NCBI RefSeq assembly: GCF_001580045.1
Contig: NZ_LSZP01000047.1
Span: 1 to 64,000 of the forward strand
From: Cephaloticoccus capnophilus
GTDB taxonomy: Bacteria; Verrucomicrobiota; Verrucomicrobiia; Opitutales; Opitutaceae
Direction: 5' to 3'
Length of the DNA stretch: 64,000 nt
The position numbers and the translations under genes are program-made. The notes beneath the pieces are model-generated. The model searched no databases. It saw only the letters and a list, made by a program, of their open reading frames with translations, and had not been told where the DNA came from. Below, piece by piece: positions 1 through 7,026 of this stretch (the stretch's first letter is position 1; each line of letters starts with the position of its first letter).

Positions 1-251
1 GGGAGAAAGTAGAGTGATAACCCGTTTGGGCGAAGTGGGGAAAATCACCAGTAAACTCCCGGCTCCAAGTTTGGGTTCCTTTCTACCGAAGGCTTGGCTG
101 CCGTGCGAATGCACGGCAGCCAAGCCTTCGGTAAATGGGTGCAGCGACACGCTGCCGCCCCACGCGTAGTGGGAAAAAGCGTATCGGCGCGGCGCTAGGC
201 GACGGCGGTTTCGTCGTCGTCGGCCACGTTTTAAACGGGAGCAGACCCGAG
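1..251 (+). repeat. Family A palindromic element, copy A1 (left end outside window)
   Basis: Intergenic element that recurs through the window. It holds the block starting GATAACCCGTTTGGGCGAAG (about 17-63), a perfect hairpin with 22-bp arms (85-106 and 111-132, loop GAAT), a CCCCACGCGTAGTGG-type block, and at the right end a degenerate terminal inverted repeat ending GAGCAGACCCGAG. It also holds GCGCTAGGCGACGGCGG (about 191-207), a stretch shared with the 3' end of lipA. No protein-coding content is credible. Confidence 0.85.
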
Positions 252-271
252 GAGAGGGGGGCGGTGGGGTT

Positions 272-1183
272 TTAGCCCAGCAGTTTTTCGAGTGCGGCGA
301 GGTACTTTTGTTGGGTGCGGCGAATGACTTCGGGGGGGAGTTTGGGCGGGGGGGATTGCGGGTCCCACTCGATGGCGACGAGGTGGTTTCTAACAAATTG
401 CTTGTCGTAACTGGGGGGCGAGATGCCGATTTGGTAGCGGTCGGCAGGCCAGTAGCGGGAAGAGTCGGGAGTGAGGACTTCGTCGATGAGGTGGAGTGCC
501 CCTTGCTCGTCGGTACCAAATTCAAATTTCGTGTCGGCGAGGATGAGTCCGGCGGCTTCGGCGCGGGTAGCCCCAAATTCGTAGAGCGCGAGGCTCGCGG
601 CCTTGACTTGCTCAAAAAGTGCAGAGCCGAGCAGTGCCGTCGCTTCGGGCTCGGTTATGGGCGCGTCGCTTTGGCCCTTGGGGGCTTTAGTCGTGGGCGT
701 GAAGAGAGGGGCGGGGAGTTTCTCGGCTTGGCGGAGTCCGGCGGGGAGCGGGATTCCGCAAAGCGCTCCGGCTTGTTGATAGGCGTTCCAACCGCCGCCG
801 ATGAGGTATCCGCGTGCGACGCACTCGATGGGCAGCGGGCGCAGCTTGCGAACGATCATGCTGCGGAGTTGTAGGTCGGGATCGGTGAGGCCGCGCCGTG
901 CGAACTCGCCTGCTTGGTCGGGGAGTAGGTGATTGGGGATGAGCTGCGCGGTTTGCTCAAACCACCAGAGGCTCATTTGCGTGAGAATGATGCCCTTACC
1001 GGGGATGCCGTCGGGGAGGATGGCGTCGAAGGCGGAGAGTCGGTCGCTGGCGACGAGGAGCAGGGCGTCACCGAGGTCGAATAGCTCGCGGACTTTACCG
1101 GAGGCGATGCGTGGGAAGGGGAGGGAGGGGGAGGCCGTGCGAGCCTGTTCGGGCAACGCAGCGGCAATCTCGGCGTAGGTCAT
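272..1183 (-). CDS. purC: Phosphoribosylaminoimidazole-succinocarboxamide (SAICAR) synthase
   Basis: ATP-dependent ligase that joins aspartate to CAIR to give SAICAR in de novo purine synthesis; cytoplasmic. The 303-residue protein carries the SGKVRELF nucleotide-binding motif at residues 28-35, followed by VASDRLSAFD and PDGIPGKG, which are typical of PurC. It belongs to the longer (about 300 aa) SAICAR synthase type rather than the short 240-aa form. The reading frame stays open upstream to 1306, but those codons run into repeat B1 and are rich in Arg and Pro, so the ATG at 1183 (MTYAEIAAALPEQ) is preferred. It lies alone between two repeat elements, with no operon partner visible. Confidence 0.95.
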   Translation of the reverse strand: MTYAEIAAALPEQARTASPSLPFPRIASGKVRELFDLGDALLLVASDRLSAFDAILPDGIPGKGIILTQMSLWWFEQTAQLIPNHLLPDQAGEFARRGLTDPDLQLRSMIVRKLRPLPIECVARGYLIGGGWNAYQQAGALCGIPLPAGLRQAEKLPAPLFTPTTKAPKGQSDAPITEPEATALLGSALFEQVKAASLALYEFGATRAEAAGLILADTKFEFGTDEQGALHLIDEVLTPDSSRYWPADRYQIGISPPSYDKQFVRNHLVAIEWDPQSPPPKLPPEVIRRTQQKYLAALEKLLG

Positions 1184-1283
1184 GAGGGTGCGATTTTGCT
1201 GTGGGTGTGGCAGAGCACGGGTCATCCGGCGACGGAATTCTTTGCTAATCAGCGGATTTCTTCCCTGTCGGGAACTTGGCCGC

Positions 1284-1400
1284 TGACCACGCACCAAAGC
1301 GCGCACCTCGCCGTTCAGGGCGAGGTCATCGTCATATGGAGCCGAAGGCTCCTCTAGCTTGTGGCGGAGAAGCTCCGACCGCAGGGGCGGAGTTCTTCAC
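1284..1400 (+). repeat. Family B multi-hairpin repeat, copy B1 (117 bp)
   Basis: Copy of a 127-bp repeat found four times, with a 10-bp internal deletion here. It starts TGACCAC and ends GGAGTTCTTCAC. In order it contains CTCGCC..GGCGAG, GGAGCCgaaGGCTCC, GGAG..CTCC and CTCCG..CGGAG hairpins. It lies just upstream of purC on the opposite strand. Confidence 0.85.
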
Positions 1401-1534
1401 TTGTGGGGCGGGCGACTTTGGGAGGAGGAAATTTTAGCGCTAAAGCCGTGAAATTGGGTGAAAGGGGAGCGATTTTGGCATTTTATCAGTTTGTAACTCG
1501 ATATGGAAAAGGGAGTTAGATACTAAATCGGGTT

Positions 1535-1674
1535 TTTAGAAGTTAAGTTCTAAAAAACGTGATTTGCTTAAAGTTATACCTGGTAAATTAGAGTTTGGAT
1601 TCTAAAAAACGTGGTTAGTTTACGATTATACCTTGCAAATTAGAAGTTTAGTTCTAAAAAACGTGGTTATTTTT
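1535..1674 (+). repeat. 52-bp tandem repeat array (2.7 units) before the DUF4143 gene
   Basis: Three copies of TCTAAAAAACGTG lie at a strict 52-bp spacing (TTCTAAAAAACGT ending about 1560, 1612 and 1664). Each full unit starts TTAGAAG..., goes through TTCTAAAAAACGTGgtt and ends in an AT-rich TATACCttGcAAA stretch. TTAGAA-6-TTCTAA forms an inverted repeat inside units 1 and 3. The array is much more AT-rich than its surroundings and runs to within a few bases of the downstream start codon. It could be an operator array or iterons controlling the ATPase gene. Confidence 0.85.
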
Positions 1675-2850
1675 ATGACAACGGTTTCCAAAATTGAGCG
1701 GCCACGTCAGCTTGAGCGGATTGAAGAGGCGATGGCGCTTTCGCCGGTGACTGCGTTGCTTGGCCCTAGGCAGTGTGGGAAGACTTGGCTGGTGCGGGAG
1801 TTGGCGAGCGGGCCGGGGAACTACTTCGACCTCTATGACTATGCGAGCCGGAGCCTGCTAGCTGAGCATCATTTTTCGGCTTTAGATCGACTTACTGGTA
1901 CAGTGGTAATCGACGAGGCGCAGTTGCTGCCCGAGTTGTTCATGAAGCTGCGCATCCTTGCGGATAGGCCGGAGCAGCCCGCGCATTTTGTGATCACGGG
2001 GAGCGCGTCGCCCTACATCGTGCGCGGCGTTTCGGAGAGTTTGGCCGGGCGCGTGCGTCTTTTACCCGTTTCGGGATTTAATTGTTCCGAGGTGGGCTGG
2101 GAGAACTGGGAGCGGCTGTGGCTACGCGGCAGTTACCCTCGTTCTTATTTGAATGCGAAGAGCGAGGCTTCGCTGGATTGGCGGCTCGACTACGTGGTTC
2201 AGTTTGTGAGCAAGGATCTTCGTGGGATTGCGGACATCAAACTAAGTGACGAGCAGCTCCAGCGGCTGCTCCAGATGGTGGCCAACTACCACGGGCAGTA
2301 CTGGAATCACTCGCAGGCGGCTGAGTTAGTCGGGGTGAGTTACAAGACGGTGCAGCGGATTTTGGAGTTGTTTAAGGGGGCTTTTATTACACGCGAGTTG
2401 CCGCGGTTCTTTACCAACTCGGGCAAGCGGCTGCGCAAGGCCCCCAAAATCTATCTGCGCGATAGCGGGCTGCTCCATGCGATGCTGATGGTGCGCGACT
2501 ATCAGCAACTGCTTGCGCATCCGATTCTCGGTGCTTCGTGGGAGGGCTTTTGCATTGAGCAGATTATTGCGTTGAGCGAGGCGCGGGCGGAGGACTGTTT
2601 CACTTGGGGGCTACAAAGCGGGGCCGAGATTGACCTTGTGCTGGTCCGCCCGAGCGGGACCTACGGTTTCGAGTTTAAGGCGAGCGGTACGCCCAAGCGC
2701 AGTCGCTCGATGCTGCGCGCCTTAGCTGACCTGCCGCTAAAAAAGCTCTTCGTAGTCTATCCTGGGCAGCGGAATTACTCGATTGATGAGAAAATCGAGG
2801 CAATCGGCCTACCCAATCTGATGGATGCAATCGCGCAAATGGGGCGCTAG
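1675..2850 (+). CDS. ATP-binding protein, AAA_14/DUF4143 family
   Basis: A 391-residue P-loop ATPase of the AAA_14 plus DUF4143 type. The Walker A motif GPRQCGKT is at residues 30-37 and the Walker B DEAQ at 80-83, followed by the TGSAS sensor segment. The C-terminal half has the DUF4143 layout with a nuclease-like fold motif (ending IDLVLVRPSGTYGFEFK). The family is common and often mobile or toxin-antitoxin-like in its distribution; its substrate is not established. The ATG at 1675 lies directly after the 52-bp repeat array, and no good Shine-Dalgarno is seen. The TAG stop is the CTAG terminus of the following family A element. Confidence 0.85.
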   Translation: MTTVSKIERPRQLERIEEAMALSPVTALLGPRQCGKTWLVRELASGPGNYFDLYDYASRSLLAEHHFSALDRLTGTVVIDEAQLLPELFMKLRILADRPEQPAHFVITGSASPYIVRGVSESLAGRVRLLPVSGFNCSEVGWENWERLWLRGSYPRSYLNAKSEASLDWRLDYVVQFVSKDLRGIADIKLSDEQLQRLLQMVANYHGQYWNHSQAAELVGVSYKTVQRILELFKGAFITRELPRFFTNSGKRLRKAPKIYLRDSGLLHAMLMVRDYQQLLAHPILGASWEGFCIEQIIALSEARAEDCFTWGLQSGAEIDLVLVRPSGTYGFEFKASGTPKRSRSMLRALADLPLKKLFVVYPGQRNYSIDEKIEAIGLPNLMDAIAQMGR

Positions 2851-3350
2851 GGTCTGTCCCCGTTTCAAACGCGCGCCGCACCCCGCCTCTCCTGCCCGCA
2901 GGGTAAATGTCAGAGCTCACAGAGTTCCACTACGCGTGGGGCGCAGCCGCAGGCTGTTTTATTTGGCGGCGGGCTCGCTGGCCCGCCGTCCATTTACAGA
3001 GCCGCTTGGTTGCCGTGCATGCGCACAGCAGCCAAGCGGCTCTGTGAAAAGGGCCACAATCTTTGGGATGTGGATTTATCCGTGCTTTTTCCCACCTCGC
3101 CCAAACGGGTTATCACTCTACCTTCTCCCCCTGTCGCAACGCGACAGGGGGAATGCTTTCAAATTTGGGATTTCGCTTTCGCGCGATAGCGCGATGAGAA
3201 ATCCTAAATTGAATGGGTGCGGTCACTGACTGCCGCCCCACGCGGAGTGGAAAAGTGCTGCTCACTGGTGAGCTGCGCTGCGGCCCTCACCTTGCTGCGC
3301 GAAAAATCTGCTTCCTTCGCGGCGCGCGTCTGAAACGGGGACAGACCCTT
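2847..3350 (-). repeat. Family A palindromic element, copy A2 (complete, about 504 bp)
   Basis: Bounded by terminal inverted repeats, CTAGGGTCTGTCCCCGTTTC on the left and its near complement GAAACGGGGACAGACCC on the right. It contains the hairpin at 2997-3044 (arms CAGAGCCGCTTGG / CCAAGCGGCTCTG, which differ from A1 yet still pair), a CCCTGTCGCaacGCGACAGGG palindrome near 3128, and the ATTTCGCTTTCGCGCGATAGCG module near 3170. Orientation is opposite to A1. Open frames inside it are not credible genes. Confidence 0.85.
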
Positions 3351-3366
3351 GAGTTGTCGTCCCCGA

Positions 3367-3639
3367 CTACTGAGCGACTTGGGTGTAGCTGTATTTTTTA
3401 GAAAACTCGGACTCCGCCTGTCGTTGGGCGGCGTAAGGGCTAAGCCCTTGTTGGACGAGTTCGGTGCTACGTTTCTCCGTCCATCGGTCTTTGAGGGCTT
3501 GCTCGACGGCGAGGGGGATCGATTTTTCCTCGGCGCGTTTCTTTTTGGCAGAGCTAAAGCAGCCGGAGCTAAGGGCGGCGGCGGCGGCGGTCGCTAGGAG
3601 TACGGAGGCAAAAAGGAGTCGCGATTTTGGGAAAGGCAT
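3367..3639 (-). CDS. Small secreted lipoprotein, function unknown
   Basis: A 90-residue protein with a signal peptide (MPFPKSRLLFASVLL...) and a lipobox LSSGC near residues 23-27, so the mature protein would be a lipid-anchored chain of about 64 residues from Cys27. The rest is charged (KKKRAEEKSIP...) and predicted helical. No known domain is recognised. It follows the FKBP isomerase gene on the same strand, 87 bp downstream, so the two may be co-transcribed and both act outside the inner membrane. Confidence 0.7.
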   Translation of the reverse strand: MPFPKSRLLFASVLLATAAAAALSSGCFSSAKKKRAEEKSIPLAVEQALKDRWTEKRSTELVQQGLSPYAAQRQAESEFSKKYSYTQVAQ

Positions 3640-3726
3640 AGCGAGGCGGTTCTAGATGCGGATTTGAGCGCGCAGCGAGCGCGAATGGGGAGGCGGTGGG
3701 CGTGTTCGGCAGGGGCGCAAGCCGCG

Positions 3727-4197
3727 TTACTTCTTGTCGGCAGCGAGTAACTGCATCGTGAAAACGAGCGTGGTATTAGGCGGGATTCTGGGGGATTGGC
3801 CGCGGGTGCCGTAGGCGAGCTCGGGTGGGATGATGACGAGCCACTTATCGCCGGGGCGCATGAGGGGGATGATTTGATCCCAACCTTGGATGACCTGTCC
3901 GCGCCCGAGTCGAAACTTGAAGGGCTTTTGGGGATCGAGGTTTTGGTCAAAGGTGTCGCCATTAATGAAGCGACCGATGTAGAGCATCGACACCATTTGG
4001 CCGCGCTTGGCGGTCGGGCCGTCGCCCTGCTCGATGACGACGTAGCGGATGCCGGTGTTGGAGATTTCGGCGTTGGGGAAGTTTTGCTCGACCCACTCAA
4101 GGTCTTCGGGCGGGAGCTTTTCGCGTTGCGCGTGCAGAGGCAGTGGAGCGAGGGCGGCGAGTGCAAAAAGGAAGAGCGGTGCGATGCGGCGTAACAT
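3727..4197 (-). CDS. FKBP-type peptidyl-prolyl cis-trans isomerase, exported
   Basis: A 156-residue protein that should catalyse cis-trans isomerisation of prolyl bonds during folding in the periplasm. An N-terminal signal peptide (MLRRIAPLFLFALAALAPLPLHAQ) precedes a single FKBP_C domain with the family segments VIQGWDQIIPLMRPGDK, LVIIPPELAYGTRG and PPNTTLVFTMQLL. The frame is open far upstream into the helicase gene, but only the ATG at 4197 gives a signal peptide. It lies just downstream of the helicase gene on the same strand. Confidence 0.9.
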   Translation of the reverse strand: MLRRIAPLFLFALAALAPLPLHAQREKLPPEDLEWVEQNFPNAEISNTGIRYVVIEQGDGPTAKRGQMVSMLYIGRFINGDTFDQNLDPQKPFKFRLGRGQVIQGWDQIIPLMRPGDKWLVIIPPELAYGTRGQSPRIPPNTTLVFTMQLLAADKK

Positions 4198-4273
4198 GAT
4201 GGGGGGCGAAGCTAGCGGATGAGTCTGCGAAAGTTCACGGATTTTTTTAGAATCGGCGAAATGGAGCGCGGGC

Positions 4274-5686
4274 CTACCCGCGCCCGCGTGGCGAAAAGGT
4301 ACTGCGCGATTGGGCGCGACCGCTGCGGCTGGCATTTCTACCTGCTGTATTTGCGTCGCTGCTACGGTTTCCCGAGCGCCCGCCGCCAGCGTTGCCGGAG
4401 CGTCGGTCGAAATTACCTCGTGCGCTGCCGTGTCCACTGGTGTTGCCCGAGCGGCGCGCTTGGCCGAAGCCGCCGCGTCCGCGTTCTCTTTCGGGGCCCG
4501 GCTCGTAGGGGCCGTAGGGAAAGCCTTCGAGCTGGAGCTCGGGGATGCGTGCGCCGATGAAGCGCTGGATGTCGCGGATGTCTTTCTCGTTTTCGGGGGT
4601 GACGATGGTGAAGGCGTCACCGACAGCTTGGGCGCGGCCCGTGCGCCCGATGCGGTGGACGTAGTCTTCGGGTTTTTCGGGGACGTCGTAGTTGATAACG
4701 TGTGACACGCCTGCGACGTCGATTCCGCGCGCAGCGATGTCGGTCGCGACCATGACTTCGTATTTGCCGGACTTGAAGCCGGCGAGGGCCTCAATGCGTT
4801 GGTTTTGCGAGCGGTTGGCGTGGAGGACGGCGACGGAGTGGTTGGCGTCGCGGAGTTTGCGCGCAATTTTGTCGGCGCCGTGTTTGGTGCGCGAGAAGAC
4901 GAGCACGCTGTCGAAGTCGGTGCGTTCGAGGAGCGCGAGCAGCAGGTCGAATTTTTGGGGATACCCGACTGGGTAGAGCGCGTGTTTGACCGAGTTATTT
5001 ACCGAGCGGTCAACGCCGATGGCGACGCGTGCCGGGTCACGCAGCGCGAAGGAGGCGATTGCTTGAATCTCGGGCGGTACGGTTGCCGAGAAGAGGAGTG
5101 TTTGGCGCTCGCTGGGGCAGCGGCCTATGATTTCGCGCACGGCGGGCAGGAAGCCCATGTCGAGCATGTGGTCGACCTCGTCGAGGACGAGGGTCGTGAG
5201 ATCGCTGAGGCTGAGCGTGCCGTCGTTGAGGAAATCCATCAGGCGCCCCGGGGTGGCGACGATGATGTCGACCCCGCGTGCGAGTTCGCGGCGTTGGTGG
5301 CCGTAGCCGACGCCGCCGAAGACGGCGAGGGTGCGTAGATCGGTGTAGCGCGCAAAGTCGCGAAAGGAGGTTTCGACTTGGGCGGCGAGTTCGCGCGTGG
5401 GCTCTAGGACGAGGACGCGGGGGCGGCGGGAGTTGCCGCCGTTACTGCTCTTTCGGCGTTCGGCGTGGGTTTGGGCCGTGTGCTCGTGCGCGCCGAGGAG
5501 CCGGTCGAGGATGGGCAGCGCGAAGGCGGCAGTCTTACCGGTGCCGGTTTGTGCGGAGCCGATGAGATCGCCGCCGCCGAGGACGACGGGGATCGCGCGA
5601 AGCTGGATGGGGGTCGGGTCGGCGTAACCGGCGGCTTGGATGCCGCGAAGGATGGGCGCGGAGAGATTGAGTGCTTTAAAGGGCAT
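4274..5686 (-). CDS. DEAD-box-family ATP-dependent RNA helicase, RhlE-like
   Basis: A 470-residue RNA helicase likely acting in ribosome assembly or RNA turnover. Motifs in order: Q motif, AQTGTGKT (45-52), PTRELA, TPGRLMD, SAT, VFSRTKHG, ATDIAARGIDV and HRIGRTGRA. Motif II reads DEVD (169-172) rather than the usual DEAD. The C-terminus is a disordered Gly/Arg/Ser/Asn-rich RNA-binding tail ending FSPRGRG. The start at 5686 (MPFKALNLSAPIL) matches the family; the upstream open frame to 5800 lacks homology. The RRM protein next door on the same strand suggests a shared cold or RNA-chaperone role. Confidence 0.93.
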   Translation of the reverse strand: MPFKALNLSAPILRGIQAAGYADPTPIQLRAIPVVLGGGDLIGSAQTGTGKTAAFALPILDRLLGAHEHTAQTHAERRKSSNGGNSRRPRVLVLEPTRELAAQVETSFRDFARYTDLRTLAVFGGVGYGHQRRELARGVDIIVATPGRLMDFLNDGTLSLSDLTTLVLDEVDHMLDMGFLPAVREIIGRCPSERQTLLFSATVPPEIQAIASFALRDPARVAIGVDRSVNNSVKHALYPVGYPQKFDLLLALLERTDFDSVLVFSRTKHGADKIARKLRDANHSVAVLHANRSQNQRIEALAGFKSGKYEVMVATDIAARGIDVAGVSHVINYDVPEKPEDYVHRIGRTGRAQAVGDAFTIVTPENEKDIRDIQRFIGARIPELQLEGFPYGPYEPGPERERGRGGFGQARRSGNTSGHGSARGNFDRRSGNAGGGRSGNRSSDANTAGRNASRSGRAQSRSTFSPRGRG

Positions 5687-5856
5687 GGGTGCTGGTAGCG
5701 GTCGGGTCGCTGCGCGGACGCCAAAACGGAAGGCGAACTCGCTTAGCGAAAGGGAAAAAAGGGAGAGGCAGGCACTTTGCCGGGCCGGAGAACATGCCAC
5801 CGCACAGCACCTAGGAAGGGCGCGGCGATTTTAGATTTTTCGCCGCAGTTTTAGAG

Positions 5857-5888
5857 AAAAAGAACGGAGCCCAAACAGGCTCCGTTCT
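5857..5888 (-). terminator. Intrinsic terminator of the RRM protein gene
   Basis: Perfect 11-bp stem AGAACGGAGCC / GGCTCCGTTCT with a six-base loop. Read on the minus strand it is followed by a run of five Ts. It lies about 35 bp beyond the stop of the RRM gene. Confidence 0.85.
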
Positions 5889-5921
5889 TTTGAGAAAAGG
5901 GGGAATCGGCTGCGAGGCGGC

Positions 5922-6332
5922 TTAGTAGCGCTCGCGGTCGCGGTCATAGCCGCCGCGGTCACGGTCGCGTCCACCGCCACCGAAGCCACCACGGTCGCGT
6001 CCGCCGCCGAAGCCGCCGCGTCCACCACCGCCGAAACCGCCACGTCCACCGCCACCGAAGCCGCCGCCAGCGGGGCGCTCTTCCTTCGGGCGGGCTTCAT
6101 TAACAGTCAACTGACGGCCATCGAAGTCGGTGCCATTGAGTTTTTCGGCGGCCTGCTTGGCCTCTTCTTCGGTGCCCATTGTGACAAAGGCGAAGCCGCG
6201 GGGGCGGCCACTCATGCGATCCATCGCCACGTAGACGTCGGTAACATCGCCAAATTGGGCGAAGTGGGCACGTAGGTCATCCTCGTTGGCTTTGAAGGGG
6301 AGGTTACCGACATACAGTTTGGAGTTGCTCAT
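5922..6332 (-). CDS. Glycine-rich RNA-binding protein with one RRM domain
   Basis: A 136-residue cytoplasmic RNA-binding protein. One RRM fills residues 4-82, with RNP2 LYVGNLPF at 6-13 and RNP1 RGFAFVTM at 45-52. The tail (about 90-136) is built of [11 protein letters not shown] and RDRGG repeats ending RDRERY. This plan matches bacterial and plant-type glycine-rich RNA-binding proteins linked to cold or stress response. It has its own strong terminator and probably its own promoter in the long region upstream. Confidence 0.92.
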   Translation of the reverse strand: MSNSKLYVGNLPFKANEDDLRAHFAQFGDVTDVYVAMDRMSGRPRGFAFVTMGTEEEAKQAAEKLNGTDFDGRQLTVNEARPKEERPAGGGFGGGGRGGFGGGGRGGFGGGRDRGGFGGGGRDRDRGGYDRDRERY

Positions 6333-7026
6333 CTGATGATTCGTAGATCTTCGCGTCCGCTGCCAGTTCTGTTCCCACCGTGGGTTTCGAAATCATCACT
6401 AGAGCCCTTGCTCTGCTAACGACTCACCAGATCCTGTCATCTAACGTTTTTCTCTATCGAGGGCGGCGAAGGAGGCAGAGTGAGTGGCGTGCGGCAAGCC
6501 CGAATTCGCAGGTCATTATCATGGGGCAAGGGCGGGTTAGCCGAGGGCGTGATGCTGACCAGTACGGGTAAGTGGCGAAGGTGTTTGCGCTAGGTGGCTG
6601 TCGGCCTCGCTTTTTTAAGCGCTTAATCGCGGAGGAATGTGCAACCGTATTGCGCGCTTACTTTCGTGAGCAAGGTAGGCTTAACAAAGTATACGTAAAG
6701 TAGCGTAATGCGGCGAGATGGGCAGGGTTACTCCTTGCGCTGTACGCAGATACCTGAATGCATGCGGCACCCCTTACCCCGTCCGATGCTACCCCGACTG
6801 ACCGCGACGCCCAAATCGGGCCCCGTTGCACTAGTGCCGCATTGCGGCTGCTGGCTGCGCTGCGGCGCGCTAAGCTTAGTCACCTTAAATCGCTTTCAGT
6901 CTGTTTGTTTAAAACAGCTTACATTTCTTAAAACTTATTTCCCAGCCAGTTGCAGCTCTGTGCCGTGACTGGTTTTTTTTGTGCCCGCCTTGGGCACGTC
7001 AAAACACCACAAAAATAAATACCCCG
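6333..7026. other. Long divergent intergenic region, no gene recognised
   Basis: About 690 bp between the RRM gene and the TonB receptor gene. It contains a perfect 12-bp palindrome TTAAGCGCTTAA (6615-6626), a hairpin GTGCCC..GGGCAC (6981-6997) in the presumed leader of the receptor gene, and a weak CCAGT..ACTGG stem followed by eight Ts (6944-6980). Frames of 60-110 codons here look random. Promoters for both flanking genes must lie here, but I cannot place them. Confidence 0.5.

Noticed and set aside
308-874. Open frame antisense to purC
   Set aside because: High-GC shadow frame; purC on the other strand is certain.
1184-1306. N-terminal extension of PurC up to 1306
   Set aside because: Arg/Pro-rich, no family match, and it runs into repeat B1; the internal ATG at 1183 fits the family.
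1535-1674. CRISPR-like array
   Set aside because: The 52-bp units are adjacent, without unique spacers of regular length, and no cas genes are in the window.
2825-3229. Several 60-130-codon frames within repeat A2
   Set aside because: They appear in different frames in other copies of the element and their translations (e.g. Arg/Pro/Cys-rich) are not protein-like.
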